35,736 nucleotides of DNA. Source: Ignavibacteriales bacterium CG_4_9_14_3_um_filter_34_10 (lineage in GTDB: Bacteria > Bacteroidota > Ignavibacteria > Ignavibacteriales > Melioribacteraceae). The notes beneath the pieces were generated by a model. It had not been told where the DNA came from. It ran no database searches and saw only the letters and a list, made by a program, of their open reading frames with translations. Below, one piece after another: positions 24,472-34,706 of this stretch; the first letter of the stretch is position 1; every line of letters starts with the position of its first letter. A program made the position numbers and the translations under genes. Location: positions 1 to 35,736 of the forward strand of contig PFVB01000194.1 in the NCBI GenBank assembly GCA_002790395.1, in the 5' to 3' direction.

Positions 24472-26392
24472 CTTCCGCTTTTTTAATGTTAGTATATAAT
24501 ACTGTTATTGAAATTGAAGAAATTATTACTGCATAAAACCCATACAACAATTCACCAAAAATAATCTTGCCTGTTGCGAACAATGCTGAATAAACCAGAA
24601 CAACACCAAAAATCCAATTAATAAATAACCGGGAATAACCGGAATCAGCAACTGCATTTTTGCATTTTGATCTTATATTGTTCCACCCGGGACCACCAAC
24701 ATGAATTTTTTCATAAAACCTGATTAAAACTTTTTCATCCGTTGGTTTTGTGATTAGTGTAACAATAACCCATACTATGGTTGTTCCCAAAACTGTAGGA
24801 TAAAGTGTCATCGGTGATTCAATTCCAAATCCAAACCGAGCCGTTGGGTAAATTATTAATGGAGCTATCATTGCAGAGATCTCCGACCATGCATTGATTC
24901 TCCACCAATACCAGCGTAAAATCAGCACGGCTCCAATACCTGCACTTGAATTAATAATAAATTCCCACGCACCCGAAATTGTTGTCAGCAGATATTTTGT
25001 TATTAACAACGAACTAATCACAAGAAAAACAATAGCAATTCTCGACACAAAAATATATTTTTTTTCATCACCGGTTTTATGAATAAACCTTCTATAAAAA
25101 TCATTGATTAAATATGAAGTTCCCCAATTCAACTGTGAAGAAATGGTTGACATATAAGCAGCCAAAAAAACTGCAATCATCATTCCAAGAATTCCGGTAG
25201 GAAGATATTTTACCATTAGTTTGGGATACATAATTCCGGGGTCAACTGTATTCTCAAAACTTTCATAAAAATTGCTATTACTAAATTTTTCCAACTTTGC
25301 GAGCAGGATTGGATCTGAAACTTCATTATGAAAATCTATTTTACTTTTTTTATGTTCTTTAAATATCTCAAATGCCTGAGAATATTCCTGAATGATTTTT
25401 TCATCATTAATTTGCTGCGGAGTCAATCTTGGCAATAAAATCATCGCCGCCAATGCAACAATTATCCAGGGCCATGGACGCAAAGTGTAATGAGCAATAG
25501 TAAACCAAAGTGTTGCAAGCAATGAATGTTTTTCATCTTTTGCAGACATCATTCTTTGGGCAATATATCCGCCTCCACCCGGATCTGCACCCGGATACCA
25601 CGAAGACCACCATTGCAATCCGATATGAGCAAAGAAAGCTCCAAACGACATTGATAAAGCTCCCCCAAATATTGGACTCAAATTATTTACTGATGAAATT
25701 TTGGGAGTAAATTCAAAAATCCAATCAGATAATTGACTTTTCATTCCTGACAAACCGCCAACCGCAGGAATATCAACCACAACAATTGCTAAAAAAACAC
25801 ATCCAAGCATTGCAATTATAAATTGAATTGCATCAATTCGAGCTGTACCCAGAAGCCCCGAAGCGGAGGCATATAATGAAATAATAATCATACATATACT
25901 TACTAATAAAAATGAATCTAAATCAGGAATTGTAACCTGAAAAATCTTTTCCATTGCTTTATTAACCCAAGAAAGAACAATGGCATTCATTAAAAAGCCT
26001 AAATATATTGCTCTGAATCCACGAAGAACCGCAGCAGGTTTCCCCGAATACCTCAATTCAACAAATTCGACATCAGTCAATATTTCTGCACGCCGCCAAA
26101 GCTTTGCATAGAAAAACACTGTTAACATGCTGCCTAACGCCATATTCCACCAAAGCCAATTACCCGCAATCCCGTTTTTTGCAACCAGTTCAGTAACCGC
26201 TAATGGAGTATCGGCAGCAAATGTTGTTGCAACCATTGCCGTTCCTGCTAACCACCAAGGAAGATTTCTACCGGAAAGAAAAAATTGATTTGTATCTTTT
26301 CCTGCTTTTTTTGAATAATAAAAAGCAATTGCAAAAATAATTGCAAAGTAAATTGCAATTACAAGCCAATCCAATAAACTTAGTCCAAACAT
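24461..26392 (-). CDS. Sodium:solute symporter (SSS family) with a large charged loop
   Basis: The 643-residue membrane protein has the SSS core of multiple helices: WLVIAIYFAIIFAIAFYY at the start, GRNLPWWLAGTAMVATTFAADTP, and the LPTGILGMMIAVFLAAYMSTISSQLNWGTSYLIND block with the usual sodium-site type serines. SSS carriers import sugars, amino acids or osmolytes with sodium. A hydrophilic, charged segment of about 65 residues (about 321-385) lies between two helices, and a PGADPGGGGYIAQR loop (267-280) is distinctive. The substrate is unknown. It begins with ATG immediately next to the stop of the second symporter gene. Confidence 0.9.
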   Translation of the reverse strand: MFGLSLLDWLVIAIYFAIIFAIAFYYSKKAGKDTNQFFLSGRNLPWWLAGTAMVATTFAADTPLAVTELVAKNGIAGNWLWWNMALGSMLTVFFYAKLWRRAEILTDVEFVELRYSGKPAAVLRGFRAIYLGFLMNAIVLSWVNKAMEKIFQVTIPDLDSFLLVSICMIIISLYASASGLLGTARIDAIQFIIAMLGCVFLAIVVVDIPAVGGLSGMKSQLSDWIFEFTPKISSVNNLSPIFGGALSMSFGAFFAHIGLQWWSSWYPGADPGGGGYIAQRMMSAKDEKHSLLATLWFTIAHYTLRPWPWIIVALAAMILLPRLTPQQINDEKIIQEYSQAFEIFKEHKKSKIDFHNEVSDPILLAKLEKFSNSNFYESFENTVDPGIMYPKLMVKYLPTGILGMMIAVFLAAYMSTISSQLNWGTSYLINDFYRRFIHKTGDEKKYIFVSRIAIVFLVISSLLITKYLLTTISGAWEFIINSSAGIGAVLILRWYWWRINAWSEISAMIAPLIIYPTARFGFGIESPMTLYPTVLGTTIVWVIVTLITKPTDEKVLIRFYEKIHVGGPGWNNIRSKCKNAVADSGYSRLFINWIFGVVLVYSALFATGKIIFGELLYGFYAVIISSISITVLYTNIKKAEDGK

Positions 26393-27853
26393 TTATGATC
26401 CGGTTTTGCTTAATGATAGTTTGCTTAAAATTTTACCGATTAATAAAGAAGTAACAACCCCAATGAATGTGTACCAAGTCCATCCGACTAATTTTAACGT
26501 AACAAAAGTAATCATGACAAATATACCGCCCACAAAAGCCGCAAGCGCATCCTCCTGCTTTGCCTCCTTCACTAATATCCCAAGCAGGAAAGTCCCCAAA
26601 AGCCCACCATAAGTAAATGAAGCTATACTTAATGCTAATTCAACAACAACTGCAGGAGAATTCATGAAGAAGAGGGCTGAGAATATCAGCATCAGCGCCC
26701 ATAAAATTGAAAAATATCTCGATAATTTCAATTCCTTTTCTGGATTTATATTTTTATTGAAGGGTTTATACAAATCAAGCATAGCAGACGATGACAACGA
26801 GGAAATTGAACCAGCAAGTGTGGACAATGCTGCTGCAAACAATCCGGCAATTATTAATCCCGAAAATCCGGAAGGAATCTTTTCGATAATAAATTTGGGA
26901 AATATTTCATCAGCTTTTAATAACGAAAGAGAATCCAATGAGGCGCCTGAATAGTATGTATAAAGTGCAACACCGACAAATAAAAATATAGCAAATTGTA
27001 AAATTACAATTATCCCACTGCCGATAATTGCTTTTTGCGCTAACTTCAATTCCCTTGTAGTTAACAATCTTTGAACAACTAGTTGATCAGTTCCATGAGA
27101 TGCCATTGACAAAAAAGCTCCGCCAATTAGTCCGCCAAATATTGTGTATGGCTGCCTGATAAACTCATTAAAACCAAAGTTAATGCCTGAGTTAAAAAAA
27201 ACGAACTTGTTATTATTTAATCCAAACGAGATAATAGAATTTAGCCCACCAGTAAGATCAGAAACAATTACAACAAGTGCAATTATAGCGCCACCCAAAT
27301 AAATAAACATCTGAATTACATCAACCCAAATTATTCCTTTTACACCGCCGATATAAGTGTACATTAAAGCAAAAACTGCAATAATTAAAATAGCTACCGG
27401 ATACGAAATATTTAACATTAGTTTTAACGGAATTGCAGTAGCAAATAGTCGAACTCCATCCGCAGCTACGCGTGTGAATAAAAACACAATCGAAGCAAAC
27501 CTTCTTGTTTTACCCCCAAACCTATTTTCCAAAAACGCATATGCTGTGCTTAAATCGCCTTTGAAATATGCAGGAAGCAGAAAATATGCAACAAAAATTC
27601 GCCCAATCAGATATCCAAATGTAACTTGCAAGAAAGAAAGATTAGTCAGATAGGCAAGACCCGGGATCGAAATGAATGTTAGGCTGCTTGTTTCTGCTGC
27701 GACAATTGAAAAACAAACTGCCCACCATGGAACTTTTGAACTACCAAGGAAATAGTCTTTGGCTGACTTTTGCCTTCCACCTGATAAACTACCGATTATC
27801 GAAATTACAATTAAGTAAGCGATAATAATTGTGTAATCAATAATGCTAACCAC
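26393..27853 (-). CDS. Sodium:solute symporter (SSS family)
   Basis: The 486-residue protein is a second, shorter SSS transporter with about 13 predicted helices. Typical elements are SIVAAETSSLTFISIPGLAY, YTYIGGVKGIIWVDVIQMF and IPSGFSGLIIAGLFAAALSTLAGSISSLSS. It uses a GTG start at 27853, ten bases after the STAS gene stop. Substrates could be sialic acid, galactose-like sugars, proline or others; I cannot choose. The tandem placement with a diverged larger paralogue, with no gap between them, suggests co-regulation. Confidence 0.92.
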   Translation of the reverse strand: MVSIIDYTIIIAYLIVISIIGSLSGGRQKSAKDYFLGSSKVPWWAVCFSIVAAETSSLTFISIPGLAYLTNLSFLQVTFGYLIGRIFVAYFLLPAYFKGDLSTAYAFLENRFGGKTRRFASIVFLFTRVAADGVRLFATAIPLKLMLNISYPVAILIIAVFALMYTYIGGVKGIIWVDVIQMFIYLGGAIIALVVIVSDLTGGLNSIISFGLNNNKFVFFNSGINFGFNEFIRQPYTIFGGLIGGAFLSMASHGTDQLVVQRLLTTRELKLAQKAIIGSGIIVILQFAIFLFVGVALYTYYSGASLDSLSLLKADEIFPKFIIEKIPSGFSGLIIAGLFAAALSTLAGSISSLSSSAMLDLYKPFNKNINPEKELKLSRYFSILWALMLIFSALFFMNSPAVVVELALSIASFTYGGLLGTFLLGILVKEAKQEDALAAFVGGIFVMITFVTLKLVGWTWYTFIGVVTSLLIGKILSKLSLSKTGS

Positions 27854-27862
27854 AATTAACTA

Positions 27863-28222
27863 CTATATTGTTTCTAAATCTTGAACTGCTTCCTCAACAG
27901 AACTAAATATAGGAAGAATTCGATTTAGTTGAGAAATATCAATTAGTCTAGAAACATTTTTCTGAGGAGCGGCAAGTCTGATATGTCCTTCTTCTGCTTG
28001 TAAAATTCTATATGCAAGCAATATCGAACTCAATCCCGAACTGTCACAATATTCCACAGAAGATAAATCAAAAATAAGTTTTTTGATACCTTCTGTATGA
28101 AGAAGAATCGTTAATTCACCTTTTACTAATCCGGAAATTTGTGAGTCAAATCTTTCTTCATTCAACTTGAATATAGCAATGTCGCCATTTCTTTTAATCT
28201 CAAAGTTAATATTTTCAGTCAT
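27863..28222 (-). CDS. STAS-domain protein, anti-sigma factor antagonist-like
   Basis: The 119-residue single STAS domain resembles SpoIIAA/RsbV. The phosphorylation loop is EYCDSSGLSSILL (about 58-69), with the DSSG serines as the likely phospho-acceptors, preceded by the strand IKKLIFDLSSV. Such proteins sequester anti-sigma kinases when unphosphorylated. No partner serine kinase or PP2C phosphatase lies in the window, so its partner is presumably encoded elsewhere. It is 25 bp downstream of the unknown protein gene and 9 bp upstream of the symporter. Confidence 0.88.
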   Translation of the reverse strand: MTENINFEIKRNGDIAIFKLNEERFDSQISGLVKGELTILLHTEGIKKLIFDLSSVEYCDSSGLSSILLAYRILQAEEGHIRLAAPQKNVSRLIDISQLNRILPIFSSVEEAVQDLETI

Positions 28223-28247
28223 AGTTCACATTCATTAAGTTTTTATT

Positions 28248-28772
28248 CTAAAACATCCTTATGGAATTTAATAAATTTTTGTATGAATTTTCAGAAATTA
28301 TTTCAGGTTTAACTTGAAAATTATAATATTTATCTGAGTTATGTTTTTCAAAACCAATCGAAAAATCCGAATGAGAAAATCTTATCAGATAATTATTAAA
28401 AAGATTGTTTCCTATTGAAAGATCTATCGTAATGTCAAATTTTTTATCAATAAGATTTGTCAAAAAATCTGCTTTGGGAAAACCACAAAAATTAATATCA
28501 ATAGGATTATAATTGATAAATTGCACTGATTTAATATTGCTAAATCGGCTGTATCCCGTTGAAGGAATTATTATTGTTAATTCTTTTTTACGTACGACAA
28601 AATATTCAATAATCTCTGAAAGAGCATTATCCATCAAAGCAGGTTCTCCTGCCAATAATAAAACACTTTTTGAAGAACTGATAAATTTACTGAATAAATT
28701 ATGTGTCTTCCTGGTTTTCTTAAACTTAAACGATAAAAACAATTCTGCAGTTGAATGAATAATTTTATTCAT
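28248..28772 (-). CDS. Protein of unknown function, weakly like DUF6913/GT9-type sequences
   Basis: I do not recognise this 174-residue protein with confidence. It has a basic N-terminus (FKFKKTRKTHNLFSK), strands SVLLLAGEP and LTIIIPS, a GFPKADFLTNLIDKKFDITIDLS segment and SHSDFSIGF. The pattern 'FDxxIDLS ... S.DFxIGF' recalls a small Bacteroidota family (DUF6913, from memory) and the N-terminal half of GT9 heptosyltransferases, but the GT9 catalytic motifs are absent. It starts two bases after the ligA stop and probably shares its transcript. No signal peptide or membrane helix is visible. Confidence 0.7.
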   Translation of the reverse strand: MNKIIHSTAELFLSFKFKKTRKTHNLFSKFISSSKSVLLLAGEPALMDNALSEIIEYFVVRKKELTIIIPSTGYSRFSNIKSVQFINYNPIDINFCGFPKADFLTNLIDKKFDITIDLSIGNNLFNNYLIRFSHSDFSIGFEKHNSDKYYNFQVKPEIISENSYKNLLNSIRMF

Positions 28773-28774
28773 GA

Positions 28775-30784
<2,010 letters not shown>

Positions 30785-31639
30785 CTATTTGTTTTTTTCG
30801 TCTTTGATGTAAAGAAATTTCAATCCCGTTGAATCAATGAAAACATTTTTTATTTCTCCTTTTTTTCCCGAGAAGTTTAATGGCTTTCCATTCAACAATA
30901 AGCTAACTGCTCCGGCATCACCAAGCAAAACAGAAAAATTATGTGAAGCACTCAAAGTTTTTACTGAATCTTTGCCTATATGAAACTCGTCTTGGTTTGA
31001 TTTATCAATTATAATTCTAACCCAAACTTTTTGTGATGCTTTAATCTGCAATTTCAATTTGCCGTTTTTCGTTGAATCCATCAAAGTGGAATCGTTGTTT
31101 GCAAAATTAAATCGCTCCGAATCATCATATCTTTCTCTGCTTTCCAGTACTTCGTCGAAGGGTTTCTGCTGAACAACTATAGTATCACTTCCTTTTATAA
31201 AAAGTAAATATACCAAAGCAAAAATCACTAGAATTGAGATGCCCAAAATTGGAATCAGAATCTGTTTATTATACCCAGCCGAATAATTTGTAACCGGATT
31301 GGTCAATTCAGGCGAAACAAAAACTTTGGTCTTTGTTGGCTTGGGCGTCTCATGAACATCCGCAGAGTTTGGTATCACACTATATTCCGATAACTTTCCG
31401 GCTTTTGCCAATTCATATTTTTGTATTACTTCAGTAGATTCCAAGCCAATAGAACCGGCATATTCTCTTAAAAACGCCCTAATGTACAATTCATCAATAA
31501 CATTAAACTCCCCGTCTTCAATCGCTTTTAAAAATTTTATATCAATTCGCGTGCGATTATAAATAGATTCCAGAGAAATATTTTTTTCTTCTCTTACCCG
31601 TTTTAATTCTTCTGCTAAATTTTTTAAGTCTTCATTCAT
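30785..31639 (-). CDS. RodZ-like helix-turn-helix membrane protein (DUF4115)
   Basis: The 284-residue protein has an N-terminal HTH_25-type domain (about residues 5-78, LKRVREEKNISLESIYNRT), a linker rich in Thr/Pro/Lys, one transmembrane helix (about 127-148) and a C-terminal DUF4115-like domain (about 192-280, VWVRIIIDKSNQDEFHIG ... LLLNGKPLNF). This is the architecture of RodZ, which links MreB filaments to the cell-wall machinery; the HTH binds MreB rather than DNA in known cases. The C-terminus would be periplasmic. It lies between rsmB (11-bp gap) and ligA (no gap). Confidence 0.85.
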   Translation of the reverse strand: MNEDLKNLAEELKRVREEKNISLESIYNRTRIDIKFLKAIEDGEFNVIDELYIRAFLREYAGSIGLESTEVIQKYELAKAGKLSEYSVIPNSADVHETPKPTKTKVFVSPELTNPVTNYSAGYNKQILIPILGISILVIFALVYLLFIKGSDTIVVQQKPFDEVLESRERYDDSERFNFANNDSTLMDSTKNGKLKLQIKASQKVWVRIIIDKSNQDEFHIGKDSVKTLSASHNFSVLLGDAGAVSLLLNGKPLNFSGKKGEIKNVFIDSTGLKFLYIKDEKNK

Positions 31640-31650
31640 TTTTTTCTAAC

Positions 31651-33015
31651 CTAAAATTTTCTAATTAATCCTGCTGCAAACGCTCCATCCATTTGGTGAA
31701 TATGAGGGAAGGTCTGAACACAACCGTTTACATCTACCAAATCAGATTTCACAAAATCTTTTGAGTTTATCAAACTGAAATTCGGATTTTCAAAAAGGAA
31801 TTTTTTTACTATTCCAAAATTCTCTTCCGCCTCAATCGTGCATGTACTGTAAACAATTACACCACCAACTTTGACTAACTTTGCTGCATGAGAAATTAAT
31901 TCATATTGAGTTTTATTTAATTTCCTTATATCAAGATTGTCCCGTTTCCATTTAATGTCAGGTTTTTTCGTCAATGTGCCTAAACCACTGCATGGTGCAT
32001 CAATTAAGATTCTGTCAAAATCATTTTCCTCGAATTCAGTTGCATCAGCTTCAACAAGTTTAACATTTTGAACTCCCAGTCTTTGTAAATTTTTCTCAAG
32101 AATTTTTATTCGGCTTTCATATTTATCCAACGCAACAATTTGACCTTCATTGTTCATCATGTCAGCTAAAATAGAAGTTTTTCCACCCGGAGCTGCGCAC
32201 ATATCCAATACGCGGTGTTCTGGTTTCACATCTAAAAGGATACAAGACAGCAATGTGCTTTCATCTTGAATCGCAAAATATCCTTTTGCAAAATATTCCC
32301 AGTCCGCAATATTTACCAAATTATTCAATTTGATTAAGCCTTCCACAAAATTGGATTTTGAATATTTCAGCTCAACCTGGTCCAATAGACTACAAAGTTC
32401 AGCTTCGTTTGTTTTTAAATTATTAACGCGTAATGATAAACGAGGCTTGTCATTATTGGCTGTCATTAATGCTTCTGTAAATTCACGTCCGTAAATATTA
32501 ACCCATTTTTTAACAAGCCAAACCGGATGCGAGTAAAAGACACTTAGATAATTAACTAAATCTTCTTGGGGATTTGGAAATCGGAGTGATTCTTTATTCT
32601 TAATTATGTTACGCAGAACCGCATTTGTTAGGTCAGCCGGTTTCTGTCCCTGTATTTTTTTTATAAACTCCACTGCTTCATTTACAGCAGCGTAATCAGG
32701 AATTTTATCCAAATATAAAATTTGATAGAGTGCAACACGCAAAGTATTTTTTATATTTGGAATACACTTCGAATATTGCCCTTTATAAAAACCATTTAAT
32801 ATCCAATCAATCTTACTTAAAAACCGAATCACACCGTGAACAATCTCGAATAGCAATGCTTTGTCGATTGATTTCAGTTCGGATCCCTTTAATTCCATTT
32901 CAAGGATTTTATCTAAATAAGCATCTGTTCTATCGATTCTATTTAAAATTTTTACTGCTAATCCTCTAACACCCTCATAAAAATCTGTCGACTCCTGAGA
33001 AATAGATTCATTCAT
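31651..33015 (-). CDS. rsmB: 16S rRNA m5C967 methyltransferase
   Basis: RsmB methylates C967 of 16S rRNA with SAM. The 454-residue protein has an N-terminal NusB-like RNA-binding domain (about 10-145) and a Rossmann methyltransferase domain with DMCAAPGGKT (271-280), motif IV APCSGLGT (C342) and motif VI YSTCTIEAEEN (nucleophile-type C392). The double-cysteine arrangement is that of active m5C methyltransferases. It is the first gene of the rsmB-rodZ-ligA run and is separated from rpmE by 108 bp including a terminator, so it needs its own promoter. Confidence 0.94.
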   Translation of the reverse strand: MNESISQESTDFYEGVRGLAVKILNRIDRTDAYLDKILEMELKGSELKSIDKALLFEIVHGVIRFLSKIDWILNGFYKGQYSKCIPNIKNTLRVALYQILYLDKIPDYAAVNEAVEFIKKIQGQKPADLTNAVLRNIIKNKESLRFPNPQEDLVNYLSVFYSHPVWLVKKWVNIYGREFTEALMTANNDKPRLSLRVNNLKTNEAELCSLLDQVELKYSKSNFVEGLIKLNNLVNIADWEYFAKGYFAIQDESTLLSCILLDVKPEHRVLDMCAAPGGKTSILADMMNNEGQIVALDKYESRIKILEKNLQRLGVQNVKLVEADATEFEENDFDRILIDAPCSGLGTLTKKPDIKWKRDNLDIRKLNKTQYELISHAAKLVKVGGVIVYSTCTIEAEENFGIVKKFLFENPNFSLINSKDFVKSDLVDVNGCVQTFPHIHQMDGAFAAGLIRKF

Positions 33016-33079
33016 TTAATCACCCAAAAACAATTTGGAAAAATTTATACAAAACTAAATATTTTTTCTGTGGAATGTT

Positions 33080-33112
33080 ATAAAGAAGAAAAGCTACATC
33101 GGATGTAGCTTT
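33080..33112 (-). terminator. Rho-independent terminator downstream of rpmE
   Basis: A perfect 10-bp stem (33090-33099 with 33103-33112, AAAGCTACAT/ATGTAGCTTT) and a 3-base loop lie 11 bp past the rpmE stop. In the transcribed (minus) direction the stem is followed by a T-rich run TTTTCTTCTTTAT. This separates rpmE from rsmB. Confidence 0.85.
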
Positions 33113-33123
33113 ATTAAAGAAAT

Positions 33124-33384
33124 TTACTGAGCGTTTTTTTTCAAACCGTACTTTTTATTAAATCTTTCAACACGCCCTGTTGAATCGACTATTTTCTGCT
33201 TTCCGGTGAAAAAAGGATGCGATTTATCAGAAAGCTCAAGTTTTACTAATGGATAAGTATTTCCATCGCTCCAAACAATAGTTTCACTTGTCTGTACTGA
33301 AGATCTTACTAAAAATGAATGATCAACAGAAATATCTTGAAATACTACAGGTCTGTAATTACTAGGATGAATACCTTTTTTCAT
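33124..33384 (-). CDS. rpmE2: 50S ribosomal protein L31 type B
   Basis: The 86-residue protein begins [17 protein letters not shown] and contains the type B block [12 protein letters not shown] and C-terminal [12 protein letters not shown]. It has no cysteine, so it lacks the zinc ribbon of the C+ form and belongs to the zinc-independent L31 class. Type B L31 is often induced under zinc starvation in bacteria with both forms, but in this group it may be the only copy. It is isolated by a 71-bp gap upstream and an intrinsic terminator downstream, so it is likely monocistronic or the last gene of the sigma/anti-sigma transcript. Confidence 0.95.
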   Translation of the reverse strand: MKKGIHPSNYRPVVFQDISVDHSFLVRSSVQTSETIVWSDGNTYPLVKLELSDKSHPFFTGKQKIVDSTGRVERFNKKYGLKKNAQ

Positions 33385-33421
33385 TGAAATCTACCTTAAT
33401 TTATTTTTTTCAGTAGCAAAT

Positions 33422-33479
33422 ATAAGAAAAGCTAATAAGTCAAACAACAAAACTTCTACTTTTTCGAAGCTTTTCTTAT
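33422..33479. repeat. 12-bp inverted repeat at the end of the putative anti-sigma gene
   Basis: ATAAGAAAAGCT (33422-33433) and its exact reverse complement (33468-33479) are 34 bp apart. One arm lies in the last codons of the 33456 gene, the other in the gap before rpmE. It could form a stem in the transcript, but the loop is long and no strict T-run follows, so I do not call it a terminator. Confidence 0.5.
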
Positions 33480-34058
33480 CGAATCAATTTTGCTTCTCAT
33501 CGAGTCCATTTCACCTTTTTGGGCTGGAACTCTAACTCCAAATCCACTGAACTGTTCACTGCCTGCCAAAACTCCAAATTCATTTTGTTGATTCACATTT
33601 TGATTTTGCTTCATTGCCTTATCAATATCAATGGTTTTGCCTGAAAATTGCATATTCTGAGGAGATTTCAATGCGAAACTAGACTTCTGTGATTTGTCGT
33701 TTTTCGTGATTTTATCTGCTGTTTTATTTTGATCAATTTTTTTCACTTCATTCAATGAACCGGAATTAATTTTATTCAACTTTGTAGGAGTATCGATTAA
33801 TGGTGAAACAGATTGATTGTCGTTAATATTCATAATGACAATCAATATTAACATTAAAACAACCAAAGAAAAAGCTGGCTTAAAAAATCTGCCAAATGTA
33901 AATTCTTTTTCTTCCTTAAATTTTGAATTGAAGTTTCCATTCTGAATTCTTGACATCAGCTTAAATTCAAAATCCGGAGGGGTTTGAATTTTAGGTAAAT
34001 TATGTAAATCATTGGTTAGATTTTCAAAATTATTATCACTGTAAGATTTTTTTTCCAT
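33456..34058 (-). CDS. Putative membrane anti-sigma factor (no zinc motif)
   Basis: The 200-residue protein has a cytoplasmic N-terminus (about 1-60), one transmembrane helix (about 61-77, PAFSLVVLMLILIVIMN) and a polar, Asn/Lys/Gln-rich C-terminal region that would be periplasmic. Its N-terminal element LHNLPKIQTPPDFEFKLMSRI resembles the segment after the zinc-finger of anti-sigma factors. There are no cysteines, so a ZAS zinc motif is absent. It follows the ECF sigma gene by 3 bp, the classical position of a cognate anti-sigma. The role is inferred from position and topology, not from sequence similarity. Confidence 0.7.
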   Translation of the reverse strand: MEKKSYSDNNFENLTNDLHNLPKIQTPPDFEFKLMSRIQNGNFNSKFKEEKEFTFGRFFKPAFSLVVLMLILIVIMNINDNQSVSPLIDTPTKLNKINSGSLNEVKKIDQNKTADKITKNDKSQKSSFALKSPQNMQFSGKTIDIDKAMKQNQNVNQQNEFGVLAGSEQFSGFGVRVPAQKGEMDSMRSKIDSIRKASKK

Positions 34059-34061
34059 AAG

Positions 34062-34649
34062 CTAATCCTTATAAATATTTTTAAGCAATTTTTGAAGTTG
34101 AGACCTTCCTCGATTGATTCGCGATTTTACCGTACCAATCGACAACCCGCTAATCTCAGCAATTTCTTCATAAGATAATCCCTGTACATCGCGCAAAATC
34201 ACTATCTCTCTATAAACCGGCTTCACTTTTAACAATGCCTGCTGAATCAAATCATTTTTAATATTGCTATCGGTCTGAACCTCGGGCGAAAAAAAAGTTT
34301 TGTCTGCAACCTGAATTGATTTTTCATCATCATCATGCGGAGATAATGAAAAAATCACCCTTCGTTTGCGGCGCTTTAATTCATTTTTAGCAAGATTCCC
34401 GGCAATAGTATAAATCCATGTTGAAAACTTTGCAAAAGAACGATAAGAATTTTTATTCAAATAAAATTTAATCATTGTTTCTTGAACGATATCACTACTG
34501 ATATCTTTATCCCCGACAAATCTGTAAACAAAATTCATTAGCGGATCTTTATAACGTTTAACCAACAATTCGTAAGCTCCAATCGTATCATTATCTTGAA
34601 ACTCCTTGATTAAATCTTCATCTTTTAATTCTGTTAAAGTTTTTTTCAA
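34062..34649 (-). CDS. RNA polymerase sigma factor, ECF type (sigma-70 family)
   Basis: The 195-residue protein has sigma region 2 (YELLVKRYKDPLMNFVYRFVGD, DIVQETMIKFY and KFSTWIYTIAGNLAKNELKRRKRR) and region 4 (LLKVKPVYREIVILRDVQGLSYEEIAEISGLSIGTVKSRINRGRSQL in pieces, about 140-190). Regions 1 and 3 are missing, as in ECF sigma factors that direct RNA polymerase to stress or envelope genes. The start is TTG 34649; an in-frame stop lies 9 bp upstream and the next methionine is deep inside region 2. No Shine-Dalgarno is evident. The putative anti-sigma gene follows by 3 bp. Confidence 0.92.
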   Translation of the reverse strand: MKKTLTELKDEDLIKEFQDNDTIGAYELLVKRYKDPLMNFVYRFVGDKDISSDIVQETMIKFYLNKNSYRSFAKFSTWIYTIAGNLAKNELKRRKRRVIFSLSPHDDDEKSIQVADKTFFSPEVQTDSNIKNDLIQQALLKVKPVYREIVILRDVQGLSYEEIAEISGLSIGTVKSRINRGRSQLQKLLKNIYKD

Positions 34650-34706
34650 CGTTTTTTATACTATTAGTTTATAATTTTGTTTCAAAAATAATAAATGCTT
34701 TTTTAA

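Noticed and set aside
33050-33057. Minus-strand TAGTTTTG matching the Bacteroidota -7 pattern TAnnTTTG upstream of rsmB
   Set aside because: No matching upstream TTG element is correctly spaced, and such octamers occur by chance in this AT-rich sequence.
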